Source: Mycobacterium sp. DL (GTDB lineage: Bacteria; Actinomycetota; Actinomycetes; Mycobacteriales; Mycobacteriaceae). Taken from it: a DNA stretch of 64,000 bases. Both the position numbers and the translations under genes were made by a program. The stretch spans positions 6,166,703 through 6,230,702 of the forward strand of contig NZ_CP155796.1 of NCBI RefSeq assembly GCF_039729195.1. The letters run 5' to 3'. Shown here piece by piece: positions 57,885-64,000 of the stretch; the stretch's first letter is position 1; every line of letters begins with the position of its first letter. The notes beneath the pieces were generated by a model. The model saw only the letters and a program-made list of their open reading frames with translations, ran no database searches and was not told the DNA's origin.

Positions 57885-58101
57885 TACACTCCCGAGGTTT
57901 CACGCCGTCGGAAAACGAACGGCGGCCTCTCCAGAATAGAAGGCGAGGGCCGGGAAGGACCACCCTGGCTGCCGAAAGTGCGCGGAATCCCGCGGCCGAT
58001 CCAATTCACCTGGGGCACAGCATGTTTCCTGTGACCACAGCGCTGACCCACCCCGCGGACGCGGGCAGTGTCACAGTGACGTAATTCGCCGGTATGACCG
58101 G

Positions 58102-59103
58102 TCACGGCGACGACGAGTTCATGAGGTCCACAATTCGTTGCAGATCGTCCACCGACCCGAACTCCACCACGATCTTGCCCTTGCGCTTGCCGAGGCTCAC
58201 CGTCACCCGGGTGTCGAAGGCGCTGGACAACTGCTCGGCGACATCTTGAAGCCCCGGCATCTGGATCGGCTTGCGCCGGGGCGCCGACGGCGTTGCGCCG
58301 CCGTCCCGCTTGGCGAGCGTCACCGCCTCTTCCGTCGCACGGACCGACAACCCTTCCGCGACGATCCGGGCGGCGAGTTCTTCCTGCAATTCCGCGCCAC
58401 CCTCGAGCGCCAGCAGCGCCCGCGCGTGGCCGGCGGACAGCACGCCGGCGGCAACCCTGCGCTGCACCGCGATCGGAAGACGGAGCAAGCGGATCATGTT
58501 GGTGATCAGCGGGCGTGACCGGCCGATGCGCGTGGCGAGTTCGTCGTGGGTGACGTCGAACTCCTCGAGCAACTGCTGATACGCCGCCGCCTCTTCCAAC
58601 GGGTTCAGCTGCGCGCGGTGGATGTTCTCCAACAGGGCGTCGCGCAACATGCTCTCGTCAGCGGTCTCCCTGACGATCGCGGGGATGGTCGCCACCCCCG
58701 CCTGTTGGGCGGCCCGCCACCGCCGCTCCCCCATGACGAGCTGGTAGCGGGAGGGGGTTGCCCCGTCGCTGTCGGGTACTGCCCGCACCACGATCGGCTG
58801 CATCAGACCGAACTCGCGGATCGAGTGCACCAGTTCAGCGAGCGCTTCCTCGTCGAACACCTGTCGCGGCTGCCGCGGATTCGGATCGATCCTGGAGGGT
58901 TCGATCTCCCGGTACACGGCACCGACCGGATTGTCTTCCGGCGGAGCGACCGCCGCGGGCGCCCCACCGAACATCGCGTCGGCGGCCGCGGCGCCCATCC
59001 GCGGACCCGTCGTCGCCGGCCCGTCCCCGTCCGCAGGCCCGGTGGGAATCAACGAGGCGAGGCCGCGGCCTAGTCCGCTCCGCTTTTTTGCCGCATTGTT
59101 CAT
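58102..59103 (-). CDS. parB: Chromosome-partitioning protein ParB
   Basis: A 333-residue CTP-dependent clamp that loads at parS and spreads. Motifs: N-terminal ParA-binding region [16 protein letters not shown]-motif [13 protein letters not shown], an HTH with [20 protein letters not shown], and a C-terminal dimerisation domain ending [20 protein letters not shown] 59103 has a GAGG-type ribosome-binding site. It is 43 bp downstream of parA on the same strand. parS sites are at 60033 and 60764. Confidence 0.97.
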   Translation of the reverse strand: MNNAAKKRSGLGRGLASLIPTGPADGDGPATTGPRMGAAAADAMFGGAPAAVAPPEDNPVGAVYREIEPSRIDPNPRQPRQVFDEEALAELVHSIREFGLMQPIVVRAVPDSDGATPSRYQLVMGERRWRAAQQAGVATIPAIVRETADESMLRDALLENIHRAQLNPLEEAAAYQQLLEEFDVTHDELATRIGRSRPLITNMIRLLRLPIAVQRRVAAGVLSAGHARALLALEGGAELQEELAARIVAEGLSVRATEEAVTLAKRDGGATPSAPRRKPIQMPGLQDVAEQLSSAFDTRVTVSLGKRKGKIVVEFGSVDDLQRIVDLMNSSSP

Positions 59104-59146
59104 CGGTCGCCTCTTCTCTCCAGGCCCACATCAATCGCGCACGCCG

Positions 59147-61411
<2,265 letters not shown>

Positions 61412-61448
61412 GACAAACACCTCTCCCTCGTTCGCGGTCACCCGCGCG

Positions 61449-62573
61449 TCAACGTTTCCGCTTCTTCGGCCGAGCGCCGGGTTTTGGAGTGCGGCTGACC
61501 GCCCCATTCCGCGCTGCTGGTTTTGCGGAGTCCTGAGTACCGTTCGGCGATTCCGGAGCGGTTGTCGTCGCACCCTTCGATCCCGCGTCCCCGTCACCCG
61601 CGGGTGAGGTCACGTCCTGGGCGGGGTCGGCTCCATCCGCTCCGGGCTCGACGGCGGCTTTCTTCTTCCGGCCGGGCTTGGCTCCCGGGGCCGGCGCATT
61701 CGCCGCGCGGCGCTCCAGTGCCTCGATCTTCTTCTGCTCTTCTTCCTTCTCGATCTTGCCGAACACGTAGTGCTGCTGACCGAAGGTCCAGATGTTGTTC
61801 GCGAGCCAGTACATGATGATCGCCAAGGGCAGGAACGGGCCGCCCACCACCACACCGAGCGGGAAGACGTAGAGCGCGAGCTTGTTCATCATCGCGGTCT
61901 GCGGATTGGCTGCCGCTTCCGGAGTCTGCCTGGCAACCGACGCCCGGCTGTTGAAGTAGGTCGCGATGCCCGCCGCGATCATGATCGGAACGCCGACCGC
62001 GATCACCGCCGGACGATAGAACTCGGTGTAGGCGTCCAAGCCGTGCTGCTGGATCATCGTCGCACCGAGCGGCGCACCGAACAGGTTCGCGTCCAGGAAG
62101 TGACCGACATCGGTGGCGCTGAAGAAATAGTTGCCCAGGCTTCGGTTCTCCTCCACCGACAGGCCGAGCCTTCCGATCCCGGTCTGCGTCCGGTTGAAGG
62201 ACATCAGCACGTGATAGAGGCCGAGGAAGACCGGAATCTGGGCGAGCATCGGCAGGCAGCCGAGGATCGGGTTGAACCCGTGTTCCTTCTGGAGCTTCTG
62301 CATCTCCAGCGCCATCCGCTGCCGGTCCTTGCCGTACTTCTTCTGCAGCGCCTTGATCTGCGGTTGAAGTTCCTGCATCTGCCGCGTGGTGCGAATCTGC
62401 CGGACGAACGGTTTGTAGAGGATCACGCGGAGCGTGAAGACCAGGAACATCACCGACAACGCCCAGGCGAAGAAGTTCGAGGGCCCCAGCAGGAAGGCGA
62501 AAGCCTTGTACCAGACCCACATGATCGCCGACACCGGGTAGTAGATGATGTCGAGGCTCAACCAATTAAACAC
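61449..62573 (-). CDS. yidC: Membrane protein insertase YidC
   Basis: A 374-residue insertase. It has five or so membrane helices: a start ([20 protein letters not shown]), the conserved [18 protein letters not shown] cytoplasmic hairpin, [20 protein letters not shown], and the last helices ([20 protein letters not shown]). A charged C-terminal tail ends ARPKKRKR and may contact ribosomes. GTG 62573 overlaps the yidD end by eight bases. It inserts membrane proteins with or without Sec. Confidence 0.96.
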   Translation of the reverse strand: MFNWLSLDIIYYPVSAIMWVWYKAFAFLLGPSNFFAWALSVMFLVFTLRVILYKPFVRQIRTTRQMQELQPQIKALQKKYGKDRQRMALEMQKLQKEHGFNPILGCLPMLAQIPVFLGLYHVLMSFNRTQTGIGRLGLSVEENRSLGNYFFSATDVGHFLDANLFGAPLGATMIQQHGLDAYTEFYRPAVIAVGVPIMIAAGIATYFNSRASVARQTPEAAANPQTAMMNKLALYVFPLGVVVGGPFLPLAIIMYWLANNIWTFGQQHYVFGKIEKEEEQKKIEALERRAANAPAPGAKPGRKKKAAVEPGADGADPAQDVTSPAGDGDAGSKGATTTAPESPNGTQDSAKPAARNGAVSRTPKPGARPKKRKR

Positions 62574-62889
62574 GCGTTTGACTCTCCCATTGCTGCACCG
62601 TGCTGGTCCGGTGGTCGGCTACGCCACAGTCACCCTGGGCTTCACCGCGGTCGGCTTCTCGATCCGGTATCGGATCCCATCCTCCGTTATGCCACGGCCC
62701 ACATTTGAGGAGGCGTACCAGGGCGAGCCATCCCCCTCTGATCAGACCGAACTCGGTCAACGCGTCGACGGCGTACTGGCTGCAGGTCGGCGTGAACCGA
62801 CAGGTCGGCAGCCGCAGCGGTGACACCGCGTTCCGATAGAACTGGATCACCGAGATGAGAGCCCTGGCACCGACCGAACGCACGGTCAC
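62566..62889 (-). CDS. yidD: Membrane protein insertion efficiency factor YidD
   Basis: A 107-residue YidD with an amphipathic N-terminus, [20 protein letters not shown] (the FxPTCSxY motif) and [20 protein letters not shown]. The GTG at 62889 overlaps the rnpA stop (GTGA), so translation is coupled. It helps YidC/Sec insertion. Confidence 0.94.
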   Translation of the reverse strand: MTVRSVGARALISVIQFYRNAVSPLRLPTCRFTPTCSQYAVDALTEFGLIRGGWLALVRLLKCGPWHNGGWDPIPDREADRGEAQGDCGVADHRTSTVQQWESQTRV

Positions 62890-63242
62890 CTCGTGCCCCC
62901 GGAACGCTCTTTGATGCGTCGCAGGGCTGTTCTCAGTTCCTGTTCCAACCGCGGTGAGAGCGCCTCGCGGCTACCCGGTAGTGCCCGGATCACCACTCGG
63001 TCGGCCGAACCCAGATCGTCGATCACCGTGCGCGCGACATGCCGGAGCCGACGGGACACCTGATGCCGGATGACGGCATTGCCCACTGCCTTGGAGACGA
63101 CCAGGCCGATCCTGGGCCCGGGTGCGCCGCTGTCATCCGACCGCGTGTACACCACGATGTCAGGTTGGGCGGCGCGCTTTCCGCGACTCACTGTGAGACC
63201 GAACTCGGCCGACCGCGTCATCCGGTACTGCGCGGGTAGCAC
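62886..63242 (-). CDS. rnpA: Ribonuclease P protein component
   Basis: A 118-residue basic protein, RNase P subunit that supports 5' maturation of pre-tRNAs. It begins [20 protein letters not shown], contains the RNA-binding segment [20 protein letters not shown], and ends with basic residues. It lies 21 bp after rpmH, the conserved pair. Confidence 0.95.
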   Translation of the reverse strand: MLPAQYRMTRSAEFGLTVSRGKRAAQPDIVVYTRSDDSGAPGPRIGLVVSKAVGNAVIRHQVSRRLRHVARTVIDDLGSADRVVIRALPGSREALSPRLEQELRTALRRIKERSGGTR

Positions 63243-63263
63243 CGCGTCAGACCCTGTGCCGCG

Positions 63264-63407
63264 TCACGCAGTCAGTGAACGACGGCCCTTGCCACGCCGA
63301 GCGGACACGATGGCCCGGCCGGCGCGCGTGCGCATCCGCAGCCGGAAACCGTGCACCCTCGCGCGGCGGCGGTTGTTGGGCTGAAAAGTCCGCTTGCCCT
63401 TGGCCAC
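63264..63407 (-). CDS. rpmH: 50S ribosomal protein L34 (bL34)
   Basis: A 47-residue basic protein: [20 protein letters not shown], then [20 protein letters not shown] and GRRSLTA. GTG 63407 is preceded by AAGGAG at eight bases. Marks the left border of the rpmH-dnaA intergenic region; dnaA should begin beyond the right edge of the window. Confidence 0.97.
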   Translation of the reverse strand: MAKGKRTFQPNNRRRARVHGFRLRMRTRAGRAIVSARRGKGRRSLTA

Positions 63408-64000
63408 GGCAGTCACTCCTTGTTGGGTCTGGCTCCCCGCGCTCCGCCCGCATGAGCTCTGTCATGACAGGCGTGACGCGGTCGGCCGTTGGTAAGCTCG
63501 TCCGTCTCGCATAACTAACCGGCGCGGCCCCCGGCGGGGCCGGGTCGCAGCCGTATCACCACGTGCGGGCGACTGTTCGAGGGTACTGACGAGAATTCGC
63601 TGGGTCAAACCTGCGTTCCGGCTGTACAGACCACGTCAGCGACATCACATCAACCACAGCAGTCACGCTCATCTGGAACGATTGAGCCAGCACAGAATTC
63701 GACCCCCCACAATGTTGCAGAACTGTTGGCACTCGGAGAGAAAACTGTTAGCTTCTGCCAATGCCGATTCCACCTCGGAACGGCGAAAGACAACGAAGCG
63801 AGGATGCCCACTCCGTCGCGAGCCCACTGGAAATGCAGGGATGCAACTCCCCAGTGACGAGCTCCGGCCAGCGGCATCACCGCCGGTAGACAACCAGACG
63901 GCGACGAACGTCCTTTCTCCACAACCTGTGGATAACTTTGTGGACAGTTCCTCTCGTCCATTTGGCCGTCCCTGGGCCGGCCGCTAGGGGGTGCGTGTCG
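63408..64000. other. rpmH-dnaA intergenic region (left part of the origin area), no gene
   Basis: About 590 bp without a convincing coding region. It is AT-richer than its surroundings between about 63690 and 63960 and carries DnaA-box-like motifs near 63915-63947. It should hold the promoters of rpmH (minus) and dnaA (plus), but I cannot place them with confidence. In mycobacteria the functional oriC lies mainly between dnaA and dnaN, beyond this window. Confidence 0.7.
63915..63947. promoter_or_regulatory. DnaA-box-like motifs near dnaA
   Basis: TTCTCCACA (63915-63923), TGTGGATAA (63927-63935, exact complement of TTATCCACA) and TGTGGACAG (63939-63947) are tightly clustered. The consensus in mycobacteria is TTGTCCACA and relatives. 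The cluster could be used for dnaA autoregulation or origin architecture. Confidence 0.65.

Noticed and set aside
63408..64000. Calling this interval the complete oriC
   Set aside because: DnaA-box-like sites are present, but the mycobacterial replication origin lies mainly between dnaA and dnaN, which are outside the window.

Overview
The window is high-GC actinobacterial DNA whose gene content and order identify a mycobacterium, most likely a rapidly growing Mycolicibacterium. It carries the origin-proximal block rpmH-rnpA-yidD-yidC-jag-rsmG-parA-parB and, further left, pcnA, leuS, ino1, ponA1, the rpsF-ssb-rpsR-rplI cluster and an intein-bearing dnaB. As far as I recall, the block ending in a TIGR03084-family gene lies directly beside pcnA in rapid growers, whereas in M. 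tuberculosis the two blocks are on opposite sides of the origin. A 446-residue glucosylglycerate hydrolase fits the same group. Statements about M. tuberculosis counterparts come from memory; no search was run.

Layout. (1) 1-10.8 kb is accessory metabolism: TetR regulators, SDR and MDR oxidoreductases, an alpha/beta hydrolase, and an operon of a UbiB-type kinase-like protein, a cytochrome P450 and an NAD(P)-binding epimerase-like protein. Two adjacent genes here (an SDR and a DinB-like protein) each carry a one-base frameshift. (2) 10.8-12.2 kb is a small lower-GC island between a 5'-truncated SDR and the 3' end of dnaB. It has a TnsA-like endonuclease, an unrecognised 200-residue protein and a terminal pair of 19-bp direct repeats, and looks like the remnant of a Tn7-like element lodged behind dnaB. 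(3) 12.2-17.0 kb holds dnaB, with a 417-residue class 3 intein in its P-loop, DnaA-box-like sites upstream, and the ribosomal protein/ssb cluster. (4) 17.2-44.2 kb is conserved mycobacterial core: GT87 mannosyltransferase, ponA1, padR-ino1, an Eis-like acetyltransferase, hydrolases, a large secreted Asp-rich zincin, a PhoX-type phosphatase, a LLM/GntR/MarR run, glucosylglycerate hydrolase, leuS, an Mtc28-like antigen, YqgE, an MFS transporter and a DinB-like protein. (5) 44.3-64 kb is the left flank of the origin: pcnA, mutT4, an Rv3909-like exported protein, the MurJ-pseudokinase fusion, sigM and its anti-sigma factor, trxB-trxA, cwlM, parB-parA with two parS sites inside coding sequence, rsmG, jag, yidC, yidD, rnpA, rpmH, and the rpmH-dnaA intergenic region with DnaA-box-like motifs at the right edge.

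How the genes work together. The right half concentrates replication and segregation (ParAB/parS, DnaA boxes, DnaB, SSB), membrane-protein insertion (YidC, YidD, Jag), peptidoglycan supply (MurJ, CwlM, PonA1) and thiol redox control (TrxB/TrxA behind a SigH-type promoter). The left third is more fluid, with divergent regulator/enzyme pairs, likely operators and decayed genes. Three one-base indels in otherwise normal reading frames (near 1198, 2437 and 22892) may be true pseudogenes or sequencing errors, and deserve checking together.
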